From NCBI GenBank assembly GCA_963626085.1, contig CAVFVJ010000033.1:35511-99510 (forward strand): a stretch of DNA of 64,000 bases. Direction: 5' to 3'. A program made the position numbers and the translations under genes. Positions 51,520-60,812 of the stretch are shown here, piece after piece. The notes under the pieces were generated by a model that had not been told where the DNA came from, did no database searches, and saw nothing but the letters and a program-made list of their open reading frames with translations. The DNA is from Colivivens sp963626085 (lineage in GTDB: Bacteria; Bacteroidota; Bacteroidia; Bacteroidales; Bacteroidaceae). Position 1 is the stretch's first letter. The number at the start of each line of letters is the position of its first letter.

Positions 51520-54500
51520 ATGGCAGGACAATTTGGAAAGACATGGTGGGGCAGTGAGTGGCTGAAGTCTCTCACCTACATAGACTATGCCAACCGTATT
51601 CCGCGAGGGGCGGCATATGCGAGGAAAGGAGCGGTAAGGAGTATCGATGTAAAAGGGAACGTCATCACGGCTAAGGTGAGCGGCAGCAGAGCTACACCCT
51701 ACAAGGTGACAATACGGGTGCCGTTGTTCAAGAAGGAACAGACGGAAGTGCTGATGAATAAACTGCTTGCAAAGCCAGCCATTATCTCGAAGCTGCTGAA
51801 TAGGGAACTCGACCCAGAGGTGTTCCAAGTGGCAAGGCGCAGCGGACTGGACCTGTTTCCGCAGCGGTGGAACGACCTCGACATGCACTGCTCGTGTCCT
51901 GATTGGGCTGTGCCATGCAAGCACTTGGCAGCAGTCATCTATATGATGAGCCGCGAGATTGACAACGACCCGTTCTTGGTGTTCTCAATGCATGGTGTGG
52001 ACTTGCTCGACGAGTTGAAGAAGCGGAATGTGGTAATCGAGAAGGAGAAGGTGATGGATGTGCCGGAGTTTGCCTCTCTGTTGGAGCGTAGGATGCCTAA
52101 AGAGATGGGCAATGACCTGTTTGAGTTCCATGGGGTGGACTTCTCCAGACTACGGGATATAGCAGAGCCTTTGGCAAACCTGTTGGCACCGAGTCCTGCC
52201 TTCTGTTCCCACGGTGATTTCCAGCAAACATATAAAGCTGAGATGGTCCGGATGGCGAAGAACGCCCGACGCATCCTTCAGGGGAAAGTGAACCTTGACA
52301 TGGGACTGTCTGGTTCAAGTGCGGGAGAGATCAAACGTAGTGATGAGGTGGTGCTTGAAATCGATGGCGACATGACAGTCCGCCAGTCGTATGTCCTTTA
52401 TGGGAAGAAGGATGACCTTTATCGTCACCTGCCATCAGACGATGACTTTATTACTGCACTCTATCAGTTGCCAACGGACTATCTTGCCGATTACAACCCT
52501 TCTGTTGCAGCCATGCATCAGGCTCTGTTCTGTGCGCTTCATTTGATTGCCAACGGGGCCATCGTGCCGCAGATTGTCGAGTTGACAGGAATCTCGGCAT
52601 ACGCTATACGGTGGTTGCCGGCGATGATTGATGACGAAGTGGCACAGATGATGCGATCGTTGGAAAGCATCATGCCTCAAACACTGATGAAGGCTCGGTT
52701 GCCTAAGCGCAAGCTCGCAGTTCCGTTGAAAAACCAGACAGAGCATATCGTTTCCTATCTGTTGGAACGGTTGATTCTGCGAATGTCGGTATCTGCTGGA
52801 GGAGACACATTCAGGGAACTGTTCTTCAAGAACCAGCCGAAGGCATTCGATGGTATCGGTGAGAAAGCCACGCCAGGTGCCATACGTTCTTGGATCGACC
52901 GTTTCTTCCTGTCACAGCGGCAATATACACCGTCGTTGCTAGTATCTGAAATTGAGCGTGGCGGGTTTGCCCTTGATGTGGCTGTCGACTGCGATGGCGA
53001 GGCAGTGCTACTAAAGGACATTCTTTGCGACGCGAAGATGGTTTCACGGAGGTTCACGATTCTGAAAGAGTTGTCGCTGTTGTCATCGCTCATCCGTGGA
53101 CTGGAGACGTATATCAACTGCGATGGAGATGCACCTATTGTATTTACGGTGGGTGAGTTCACCTCCTTCCTGTTCGATGCCATCCCGGCCATCCGCCTTT
53201 TAGGCGTAAAAGTGCTGTTGCCTAAGTCGCTACAGGAGATTATCCGCCCGAAGGTGAGTTTGAGGTTGTCGAAGAAGCAGACTGACGGCAAGAGCTACCT
53301 GAGGCTCGACGAGATGTTGCAGTTCGACTGGCAGGTGGCACTGGGCAACGAGGTGGTGAGCAATGCTGAGTTCTCGAAACTCATTAGCAGGGCCCGCGGA
53401 CTGATAAAATTCCGCCAGCAATACATCTACGTCAACGAACAGGATATTGATCGGTTGCGGAAAGCCTTTGAGAACCAACAGCCGATGACTGCCACACAGA
53501 TGCTGCAGGCGGCACTTACCGAGAGTTACGACCGTGCACCGATTATACTCACCGATGAAGTGCGACAGCTAATACGCCAACTGACGGATCAAGCCGACAT
53601 TCCAGTGCCACCAGGCATACAAGCCACACTTCGTCCCTATCAGGAGCGGGGCTATTCGTGGATGTACCGCAACTTCCGCATTGGCTTCGGCAGTATCATT
53701 GCAGATGATATGGGTCTTGGAAAGACGCTGCAGGTCATCACATTGCTACAGAAACTGAAGGACGAAGGATCTCTGAGTTCCGATCAGCCTGCACTGATTG
53801 TCGTACCCACGGGTCTTGTCACAAACTGGCAGGCGGAGTTGCACCGTTTTGCCCCGTCGCTTACCGTCTTTACCTATCACGGGCAAGGACGAAACTTGAA
53901 AGGATTCAAGGACACAGATATCCTCCTAACTACCTACGGAGTACTCCGTTCCGATGTTACCAAACTGAAAAAGCTGTCGTGGCTGACAGTTGTCATCGAT
54001 GAAGCTCAGAACATCAAGAATGCTGACACAGCCCAGAGCAAGGCCGCCCGATCTGTCCACGCCAAGCTACACATCGCCATGAGCGGCACGCCTGTGGAGA
54101 ACCGCCTCTCGGAGTTCTGGAGCCTCATGGACTTCGCCAATCAGGGCTATCTCGGTTCGGCAAAGGGTTTCAAGGAGAAGTTTGCCAATCCTATCCAGCG
54201 ACAAGGCGACCGACTCATGGCCGACCGTTTCCGTAGGATTACCGCTCCCTTCCTGTTGCGTCGCTTGAAGTCGGACAAGACCATTATCAGTGACCTGCCC
54301 GACAAGATTGAGCAGAACGAACTGGCACTGTTGACGGAACGTCAGGCTGCACTCTACCACGAAACTCTCGAACATGCCATGCTGGCTATCGAGGGTATCG
54401 AGGTCGCCGACCAGAAGTCGCTCTTTGTGCGCCAGGGTCTGGTTCTCCAGATGATTCTCGCCCTCAAGCAGATCTGTAACCATCCGGCATTGTTTTTGAA

Positions 54501-55044
54501 AAATGGCGACTTCACCCCGGAACTCTCAGGCAAGACGGAAATGCTGCTTTCGCTGTTGGATAGCATCGTGGAGAGTGGACAGAAAGTGCTGGTGTTTACG
54601 CAGTTCAAGGAAATGGGTGAGATGTTGCAGCGGATGATAGATCAGCGGTTGGGTGAAAAACCGATGTTACTGCATGGCGGTTGCAGCATCAAGGAACGTC
54701 AGGCGATGGTTGACCGTTTCCAGACAAACACCCGTGGCGATCAGATATTCCTGCTATCGCTGAAAGCCGCAGGAACGGGACTTAACCTCACTGCCGCCAG
54801 TCATGTTATCCACTACGACCTGTGGTGGAATCCTGCCGTCGAGGCACAGGCCACCGACCGTGCCTACCGTATCGGCCAGCACCAGAATGTAGTGGTACAC
54901 CGTTTCATCACGCAGAACACCTTCGAGGAGCGCATCGACCGGATGATTCAGGACAAACGGCATTTGGCTGACATGACCGTTGCTTCAGGCGAGAGCTGGA
55001 TAGGCAAGTTAAGCAACAGTGAACTGAGGGAGATATTCAGATAG
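51520..55044 (+). CDS. SWIM zinc-finger and SNF2 family DEAD/DEAH helicase
   Basis: 1174 residues. The N-terminal part starts GQFGKTWWGSEWLKSL and holds a SWIM zinc finger (CSCPDWAVPCKHL, residues 123-135). A long middle segment without named domain follows. The SNF2 ATPase core spans about 690-1160: Walker A ADDMGLGKTLQVI near 730, VIDEAQNIKN near 825, MSGTPVENRLSEFWSLMDF near 850, LLHGGCSIKERQAMVDRF near 1050, and GLNLTAASHVIHYDLWWNPAVEAQ near 1088 with DRAYRIGQ. The architecture matches the bacterial SNF2 family of RapA-like or chromatin-remodeller-like ATPases. The role is unknown; it is not near a recognised restriction or defence set. Confidence 0.92.
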   Translation: MAGQFGKTWWGSEWLKSLTYIDYANRIPRGAAYARKGAVRSIDVKGNVITAKVSGSRATPYKVTIRVPLFKKEQTEVLMNKLLAKPAIISKLLNRELDPEVFQVARRSGLDLFPQRWNDLDMHCSCPDWAVPCKHLAAVIYMMSREIDNDPFLVFSMHGVDLLDELKKRNVVIEKEKVMDVPEFASLLERRMPKEMGNDLFEFHGVDFSRLRDIAEPLANLLAPSPAFCSHGDFQQTYKAEMVRMAKNARRILQGKVNLDMGLSGSSAGEIKRSDEVVLEIDGDMTVRQSYVLYGKKDDLYRHLPSDDDFITALYQLPTDYLADYNPSVAAMHQALFCALHLIANGAIVPQIVELTGISAYAIRWLPAMIDDEVAQMMRSLESIMPQTLMKARLPKRKLAVPLKNQTEHIVSYLLERLILRMSVSAGGDTFRELFFKNQPKAFDGIGEKATPGAIRSWIDRFFLSQRQYTPSLLVSEIERGGFALDVAVDCDGEAVLLKDILCDAKMVSRRFTILKELSLLSSLIRGLETYINCDGDAPIVFTVGEFTSFLFDAIPAIRLLGVKVLLPKSLQEIIRPKVSLRLSKKQTDGKSYLRLDEMLQFDWQVALGNEVVSNAEFSKLISRARGLIKFRQQYIYVNEQDIDRLRKAFENQQPMTATQMLQAALTESYDRAPIILTDEVRQLIRQLTDQADIPVPPGIQATLRPYQERGYSWMYRNFRIGFGSIIADDMGLGKTLQVITLLQKLKDEGSLSSDQPALIVVPTGLVTNWQAELHRFAPSLTVFTYHGQGRNLKGFKDTDILLTTYGVLRSDVTKLKKLSWLTVVIDEAQNIKNADTAQSKAARSVHAKLHIAMSGTPVENRLSEFWSLMDFANQGYLGSAKGFKEKFANPIQRQGDRLMADRFRRITAPFLLRRLKSDKTIISDLPDKIEQNELALLTERQAALYHETLEHAMLAIEGIEVADQKSLFVRQGLVLQMILALKQICNHPALFLKNGDFTPELSGKTEMLLSLLDSIVESGQKVLVFTQFKEMGEMLQRMIDQRLGEKPMLLHGGCSIKERQAMVDRFQTNTRGDQIFLLSLKAAGTGLNLTAASHVIHYDLWWNPAVEAQATDRAYRIGQHQNVVVHRFITQNTFEERIDRMIQDKRHLADMTVASGESWIGKLSNSELREIFR

Positions 55045-55070
55045 AATTGGAAACCTTACTGTCTGGTTTG

Positions 55071-57182
55071 TCACAAAATCCACCGTAGCAGTACCTGCAC
55101 GTCCTCCCTGTGACTTGCGTTTATCACATCAAGGCTGCTGCCGATAGTGTCACGGTCGAAATACTTGGATACGGAAAAGCGTCCCATGACATACAGGTTA
55201 CGGATTACGGGATACGACAGCAGAAGGACTGAACGTATGCCATGCCCGTACTGGGATGACATCCCCGATGAATAGATCAGTGACGGCTCGTAGAGATACA
55301 CGCGGGAACTGTAGGAAGTGGTATTGAAGTAAGTCACCATGAGGTCGGCACGCTTGCCGCTCTGTGTACTACTTGCAAAGCGCACGTTCTGCGACAGCAT
55401 GAAGCCATACTCGTTGGACACATCTGGGTTAAACACATGGGTGCCATAAAAGATGGTCTTGGTGGATATGACAGGTGAGAACTGCCGGTTGTACTGTATC
55501 TTCAGATTTTGGTTGGTGTAATAATGCAACTCCTTCACGTCAGTCTGCACCTTATAGTCCTTCTGCTTCGACTTGAAACGGTAGTTGACAACAAGTGACG
55601 ACTTGTCCGAAGGAACGTAGGTGACACGAGCCATACAGTCGATACCGTTAGATCCGTCCGACACCAGGTATTTCCTGTACGGGAAGGCGAATCCATCGGC
55701 ATATGCCTCTACATACAGCCGTCTTGCCACCTGTGTCTTTATACCTATATATATACCCGACTCATTCTGAGGTTTACTGTTTTCGCCAAAGCTACGTGCA
55801 TATAACGTGGCATACCGTTTGTCGTAATGCCGGTGCAGGAGCACCAGTGAGGTATTGCTATTGGTGGTGTACCTTATTATATTGACAGTCGCCAATCCAC
55901 GGTTAGTCCTTTCCCCATACAGATAATTCAAAGCGAAGGCAGTCTCGCCCATAACCGACAGACGGCGGTGACGGAACGAGTAATTCACGCCAGTGGCACT
56001 GAAGTCATTCCCTTGCGGATTATACATCCTATAGAGACTTGACTCGGTATTGTATTTGGGGAGCAATGGCATGGATAGGTGTGTGTATAGGGTTGTCACA
56101 CCTATGCCCCAGTAACCACAGGCATACTGTAAGCCTCCACCAGCGGAGAACTCATCCATATTGACCTTCTTGCTTATTTCCAGTTTGGTACGGTGCAGCC
56201 CATCCTGTTTGAGTGAGGTTACCGACTCAAATCCATGTTCCTCTACACTCTTGGCATTGACAGTGCCGTCGATGTCACGGAAAGAGACAAATGCAGTCAC
56301 GTCCAAGCGTCTGAACAGACGCACAGTCGCAGCAGCGCCCCTAAAATAGTTCGCCTCCGACATAGACGAGTGTTTGCTTATACCTCGATTCATAGACGAA
56401 GAAGACGACAGGCTGGCAATCTTTCCGAAACTCATCGCACTGTTCACCACTAGTCCCTGTCCGAAACTGAGTTTATAGTCTCCCACCACCAATTTCTGTA
56501 TCCGTCCTATCTTCTGCAACATCACGTAACCAGCCCAATAGTCGACCCCCTTCTCCCCGACATCCTTTTCCATCTGCACTCCAGCATAAAAATGCTGCAT
56601 TGACTCGAAACGGTATCTGAATGAATGGTAGAAGCGTGTACCCTGATACACTTTATTTGGGGATTTCAACAGTATACTGTCAGACTTGGGTTTGAATCCC
56701 TCCTTGGTATACAGTGGGAAGTCGGAACGTAGGACAAGCCCATGCTTGCCGTACCTCATAAGGTCACGCAGACTCACATTTTGTGACTGGTCAGCGACAG
56801 CCGCATCTACACGACAGAACAGCATCAGTCGCATGCGTGTCACATAATCGAGTTCACGAATGTACATCAGTTCCCCTAAAGAAAGTACGGGACTGTTACG
56901 ATTCACATAATCGACTATCGCCATAACCTGTACCGTGGTAAGGAACGGCAGTTGCTGGAGTTGCTCCGCAGTCACCCCATTCAGTTCTATCGGGTGTTGG
57001 TAAATGTCGTAAAGATCCTCCACGACATCCTCATCATAATCACTTCCTTCATCATACAATGACTGTATGAAATCTTCCCAAGTGAGCCGAGCATCCTTCT
57101 CCGTCTGTGCACAGACAGAGAAATACATGCACGATACCATGCACAGGGCAGTCAAAAGCCTTGTAAGGCAGTGTCTTTCCAT
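55071..57182 (-). CDS. Exported helix-hairpin-helix protein, probably outer-membrane
   Basis: 703 residues. A signal peptide (MERHCLTRLLTALCMVSCMYFSVCAQ) precedes a region with two HhH-like motifs (ELNGVTAEQLQQLPFLTTVQVMAIVDYVNR and PVLSLGELMYIRELDYVTRMRLMLF, about residues 65-125). The rest, about 570 residues, alternates polar and aromatic residues in the way of a large beta barrel (for example FYHSFRYRFESMQHFYAGVQMEKD) and ends DVQVLLRWIL. HhH motifs normally bind DNA or protein. A family member of this shape is found across Bacteroidales without a known function. It is convergent with the helicase (26 nt apart) and downstream of the amidase. Confidence 0.8.
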   Translation of the reverse strand: MERHCLTRLLTALCMVSCMYFSVCAQTEKDARLTWEDFIQSLYDEGSDYDEDVVEDLYDIYQHPIELNGVTAEQLQQLPFLTTVQVMAIVDYVNRNSPVLSLGELMYIRELDYVTRMRLMLFCRVDAAVADQSQNVSLRDLMRYGKHGLVLRSDFPLYTKEGFKPKSDSILLKSPNKVYQGTRFYHSFRYRFESMQHFYAGVQMEKDVGEKGVDYWAGYVMLQKIGRIQKLVVGDYKLSFGQGLVVNSAMSFGKIASLSSSSSMNRGISKHSSMSEANYFRGAAATVRLFRRLDVTAFVSFRDIDGTVNAKSVEEHGFESVTSLKQDGLHRTKLEISKKVNMDEFSAGGGLQYACGYWGIGVTTLYTHLSMPLLPKYNTESSLYRMYNPQGNDFSATGVNYSFRHRRLSVMGETAFALNYLYGERTNRGLATVNIIRYTTNSNTSLVLLHRHYDKRYATLYARSFGENSKPQNESGIYIGIKTQVARRLYVEAYADGFAFPYRKYLVSDGSNGIDCMARVTYVPSDKSSLVVNYRFKSKQKDYKVQTDVKELHYYTNQNLKIQYNRQFSPVISTKTIFYGTHVFNPDVSNEYGFMLSQNVRFASSTQSGKRADLMVTYFNTTSYSSRVYLYEPSLIYSSGMSSQYGHGIRSVLLLSYPVIRNLYVMGRFSVSKYFDRDTIGSSLDVINASHREDVQVLLRWIL

Positions 57183-57264
57183 AAACTGTTCTATAATTGT
57201 TGTTGTCTATAATCATTCCTTCTTGTGGCGACAGAGCCGAAACCGTATCACTACGTTTTGTTAC

Positions 57265-58047
57265 CTAATAGAACTTATTCCATATAATATCTTGCAGTGT
57301 GGGGTATTTCTTACGGTATCTCAAGAGAGTCGGCATATCGATATCCCCAGTAATCTCGCACTCCGTATTAACAGGTCCTTCAGCAATGGTATGACCATAG
57401 GGGTGTATGATTCTAGAGCCTCCGTAATACTCCCCATAGTCGTCAGAACCTATACGGTTGCACACTGCCACGAAACACTGGTTCTCAATGGCGCGAGCTA
57501 CAGGCAGGGTCTCCCATGCTGCTTTGCGTGCCACTGGGTAGTTAGCTGAATACACTATCAAGTCATACAAGATGTTTCCATCGGCATCCGTGTTGTTGCG
57601 GCACCACATAGGGAACTGTAAATCATAACATATCTCCAATAAGATTTTTACCCCACGAAACTCAACTATCACCCGATCGTCCCCTGCTGTATACTGCTTG
57701 CCCTCACCCCCGTAAGTAAAGAGGTGACTTTTGTCGTAGTGTGTCACCGCTCCATCGGGCTGGACAAAATACATACGGTTGTAGTACTTTCCCTTATCCT
57801 CCACTGCGATACTTCCACATATAGCACCATCTACAGCTGTAGCCTTCTCCTTCATCCACCGCAAAGTCTCAGGATTGGATGCGGATTCGGCAAACCACTG
57901 TGGATAGGTAAGGAAACCTGTAGTAAACATCTCGGGAAGCAGGTAAAGGTCTGAACCCTGATTTCGGTCTATCGCCTCCTCTATCTTCCGCAAGTTGAAC
58001 TGAGGCGATTGCCATACGGTGTCCTGTTGTAGAAGTGTTATCTTCAT
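57265..58047 (-). CDS. Nitrilase-superfamily amidohydrolase, omega-amidase (YafV/NIT2) type
   Basis: 260 residues. The Glu-Lys-Cys triad is visible as LLPEMFTTGF (residue about 38), THYDKSHLFTYGGEG (about 105) and LEICYDLQFPMWCRN (about 139, catalytic Cys in CYDLQFP). The wording CYDLQFP and the length point to the omega-amidase YafV/NIT2 group, which hydrolyses 2-oxoglutaramate and 2-oxosuccinamate made as transamination by-products. It sits 2 nt after the polyprenyl synthetase gene on the minus strand. Confidence 0.88.
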   Translation of the reverse strand: MKITLLQQDTVWQSPQFNLRKIEEAIDRNQGSDLYLLPEMFTTGFLTYPQWFAESASNPETLRWMKEKATAVDGAICGSIAVEDKGKYYNRMYFVQPDGAVTHYDKSHLFTYGGEGKQYTAGDDRVIVEFRGVKILLEICYDLQFPMWCRNNTDADGNILYDLIVYSANYPVARKAAWETLPVARAIENQCFVAVCNRIGSDDYGEYYGGSRIIHPYGHTIAEGPVNTECEITGDIDMPTLLRYRKKYPTLQDIIWNKFY

Positions 58048-58049
58048 GC

Positions 58050-59027
58050 CTAATACGTTCTGCCTACTACATAGTCCACATAGTCACGCAGTGCTCGTGT
58101 GACCTCGTTGTCTTGATACCGGTCCAACAGTCCACACGCCTTATCCGCATAATCATGCATTACTTGTGTCGCATATTCAATACCATGGTTCTGTCTAGTA
58201 AACTCCAGCAACTGTTGTATGTCTTTCTCTGTAGCGGTGCGGTTTTTTATCTTATATACCATGTCACTGGAATCGGTGTCCGAATGGGTTAAGGCATAGA
58301 TGGTCGGCAGGGTAATCTTGCCTTCACGCAAGTCATTGCCGGTAGGCTTGCCTATGTCATCTGTCAGGTTATCGAATATATCGTCCTTTATCTGAAAGCA
58401 CATGCCTACGTATTCACCGAACAGTCGCATGTTCTCCACATCCTCTTCCCCTGCGCCAGAGGTGATTGCTCCCGAACTCGCACAAGCAGAGAAAAGCACA
58501 GCTGTCTTGTTTTTTATAATGTCATAGTAGGTGGTTTCCGACAAGTCTGTATTGGAGATATTCAACAATTGTAACAGTTCCCCGTTGGACAAACCTTGTG
58601 CCGCACTGGAGAGTATATCCACAAGTTTGGTGTCATGAGCATCCGCAAGGAACCTGAGTGCAGAAGCCAGGATATAGTCGCCCACAAGTACAGCCACTTT
58701 ATTGCCTTCAGCGTAATTGAGCGAGTCCTGTCCGCGCCGTTCATCGCTCTCGTCCACCACATCGTCATGCACAAGACTGGCTGTATGGAACGCCTCATAG
58801 GCTGCCGCCACATTAATTGTGTCATTATTGATTCCTCCAAACAATCTGGCAGACAGCAGAACCAAGATAGGGCGCATCATCTTACCTGAGCGACTAAGGA
58901 TGGTTGTCAGTGCCCTGCCGAGCAGAGGATTGTCGTGCTGGCACAGTTCGGAGAGAAGAGTCCGGCATTGCTGTAGTTCCGCTTGTACTATACTGTTGTT
59001 CATGTCTATTCCTATGGGCGTTTGCAA
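58050..59027 (-). CDS. Polyprenyl diphosphate synthase (trans, long chain)
   Basis: 325 residues. The two Asp-rich motifs are SLVHDDVVDESDERRGQ (about residue 87) and FQIKDDIFDNLTDD (about residue 213). The N-terminal MMRPILVLLSARLFGG contains the conserved Arg. The family makes trans-polyprenyl diphosphates from IPP and an allylic primer, here probably for the side chain of menaquinone; the chain length cannot be read from the sequence. ATG at 59027 is the first start; another in-frame ATG lies 24 nt in. It starts 9 nt after the UPF0210 gene and is followed by the amidase. Confidence 0.9.
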   Translation of the reverse strand: MQTPIGIDMNNSIVQAELQQCRTLLSELCQHDNPLLGRALTTILSRSGKMMRPILVLLSARLFGGINNDTINVAAAYEAFHTASLVHDDVVDESDERRGQDSLNYAEGNKVAVLVGDYILASALRFLADAHDTKLVDILSSAAQGLSNGELLQLLNISNTDLSETTYYDIIKNKTAVLFSACASSGAITSGAGEEDVENMRLFGEYVGMCFQIKDDIFDNLTDDIGKPTGNDLREGKITLPTIYALTHSDTDSSDMVYKIKNRTATEKDIQQLLEFTRQNHGIEYATQVMHDYADKACGLLDRYQDNEVTRALRDYVDYVVGRTY

Positions 59028-59036
59028 TCGTGACAG

Positions 59037-60401
59037 TTAGTTCTTGAAACTGTGTATAGGCGCAGGTATGCGTCCTGCACGGTTGATGAAACGGTTACAA
59101 CTGAACGTGTTTACTGGCATTACAGGGGCGTAACCAAGCAATCCACCGAATTCAACGGTGTCGCCCACTTTCTTGCCCTCGACAGGTATGATACGCACGG
59201 CAGTAGTCTTTTGGTTGACCATTCCTATCGCGGATTCATCGGCAATGATGCCGGAGATAGTCGATGCCGTAGTATCCCCTGGAATGGCTATCATGTCAAG
59301 TCCCACCGAACATACACATGTCATCGCTTCTAGTTTTTCAATAGTAAGCGCACCTGCTTCCACTGCATCTATCATGCCCTGATCTTCACTCACAGGGATG
59401 AAAGCACCGGAAAGTCCGCCCACATAACTGCTTGCCATCACGCCACCTTTCTTGACTTGGTCGTTGAGTAACGCCAAGGCGGCCGTAGTGCCCGGTGCAC
59501 CAGCTTTCTCCACACCTATACACTGAAGGATGTCAGCCACCGAGTCTCCAATCGCTGGAGTCGGTGCGAGAGAGAGGTCGATTATACCGAACGGCACGCC
59601 CAGACGTTTGCTTGCCTCCTGGGCAACCAACTGTCCGACACGTGTTATCTTGAACGCTGTTTTCTTTATTGTCTCACACAATACCTCAAAGTTGGCATCA
59701 GGGATCTGCTGTAAGGCGTACTTCACCACGCCCGGACCACTTACTCCTACATTGATGATGGCATCAGCCTCACTCACTCCGTGGAACGCACCTGCCATGA
59801 ACGGATTGTCATCCGGTGCGTTGCAAAGAACCACCAGCTTGGCACAGCCGATGGAATCACTGTCACGAGTCAACACCGCAGTCTGTTTGATTATCTCGCC
59901 CATGAGGCGTACCGCATCCATGTTGATTCCAGTCTTTGTGGAACCCACATTGACAGAGCTGCATATGCGCTCGGTCTCAGCCATTGCTTCGGGAATAGAC
60001 CGAATCAACAGTTCGTCACTGCGTGTCATTCCCTTCGATACGACTGCACTATATCCACCTATGAAATTGACTCCTACCTCATGCGCCACCTCGTCCAAAG
60101 CCTTGGCTATCTGCACGTAGTCCGACGGTGTGTCGCAACAAGTTCCGCCAACTAGCGATATCGGTGTAATGGATATACGTTTATTGACAATGGGAATGGC
60201 GAACTCACGAGATATCTCCTCACCAGTTTTGACCAGATTGCTTGCATACCGGCTTATCTTTTCCTTTATGTTGCTACAGGTAGTCGACAAACTGCTGTCG
60301 GCACAGTCAAGCAGACTGATTCCCATCGTGATGGTACGAACATCAAGATTCTCCTGTTCGATCATCTTGTTGGTCTCGAACACTTCATTGATATTAATCA
60401 T
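59037..60401 (-). CDS. UPF0210 (DUF711/PFL-like) family protein
   Basis: 454 residues. The N-terminal IEQENLDVRTITMGISLLDCADS and the following SLVGGTCCDTPSDYVQIAKALDEVAHEVGVNFIGGYSAVVSKGM match UPF0210, a family of soluble proteins related to pyruvate formate-lyase in fold but without the glycyl radical. No catalytic role is established. It overlaps the end of the ACT-domain gene by 4 bases (ATGA), a gene pair conserved in many bacteria (Streptococcus has the same neighbours). Confidence 0.92.
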   Translation of the reverse strand: MININEVFETNKMIEQENLDVRTITMGISLLDCADSSLSTTCSNIKEKISRYASNLVKTGEEISREFAIPIVNKRISITPISLVGGTCCDTPSDYVQIAKALDEVAHEVGVNFIGGYSAVVSKGMTRSDELLIRSIPEAMAETERICSSVNVGSTKTGINMDAVRLMGEIIKQTAVLTRDSDSIGCAKLVVLCNAPDDNPFMAGAFHGVSEADAIINVGVSGPGVVKYALQQIPDANFEVLCETIKKTAFKITRVGQLVAQEASKRLGVPFGIIDLSLAPTPAIGDSVADILQCIGVEKAGAPGTTAALALLNDQVKKGGVMASSYVGGLSGAFIPVSEDQGMIDAVEAGALTIEKLEAMTCVCSVGLDMIAIPGDTTASTISGIIADESAIGMVNQKTTAVRIIPVEGKKVGDTVEFGGLLGYAPVMPVNTFSCNRFINRAGRIPAPIHSFKN

Positions 60402-60670
60402 ATCCGATGCATTTTGTTAAAGATATCCTCAAGCTGGCACTTCACCTGTACTCCTATCTCGTTGCCAAGTAAGGCAAGTTCCTCTGTCACGTTCCCAAAG
60501 TCCTTGGTACAGTTGTCCATACTGACAATCATCATCATGTTGAAATAGCTCTGTACTATGGTCTGGCTTATGTCAAGTATGTTTATCTGATTGTCCGCAA
60601 GGTGTGTGCACACTTTGGCAATGATACCGACTGTATCTTTACCTACGACTGTGATAATCGCTTTTGTCAT
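60398..60670 (-). CDS. Small ACT-domain protein (UPF0237)
   Basis: 90 residues. A single ACT domain: KAIITVVGKDTVGIIAKVCTHLADNQINILDISQTIVQSYFNMMMIVSM. Proteins of this size belong to UPF0237 and are thought to bind a small ligand such as an amino acid, regulating a partner protein. Its overlap with UPF0210 suggests that UPF0210 is the partner. Its -7 element is at 60690-60697, divergent from the WbqC promoter. Confidence 0.93.
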   Translation of the reverse strand: MTKAIITVVGKDTVGIIAKVCTHLADNQINILDISQTIVQSYFNMMMIVSMDNCTKDFGNVTEELALLGNEIGVQVKCQLEDIFNKMHRI

Positions 60671-60689
60671 GATTTCGCTTATTTTTTTG

Positions 60690-60697
60690 CAAAGGTA
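60690..60697 (-). promoter_or_regulatory. -7 element of the ACT-UPF0210 operon
   Basis: TACCTTTG on the minus strand matches TAnnTTTG, 20 nt upstream of the ACT gene start. A -33 element at the right distance is not clear. Confidence 0.5.
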
Positions 60698-60747
60698 GAC
60701 AAAAATAATGATACTACGATGTGTGAGGCAAGTATAAAGCCCTGTTG

Positions 60748-60779
60748 TTTTGTTGTTTTAGTAATTATTCATACCTTTG
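60748..60779 (+). promoter_or_regulatory. Bacteroidetes-type promoter of the WbqC-family gene
   Basis: TTTG (60748-60751) and TACCTTTG (60772-60779) are 20 nt apart, a full match, with a leader of about 27 nt. It excludes any start before 60780. Confidence 0.8.
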
Positions 60780-60812
60780 CAAGACGTTCGATTAGCCAAA
60801 ACTATAATTCAC

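Noticed and set aside
59530..60120. 196-codon frame antisense to the UPF0210 gene
   Set aside because: The UPF0210 frame on the opposite strand has full family resemblance, so this frame is a shadow.
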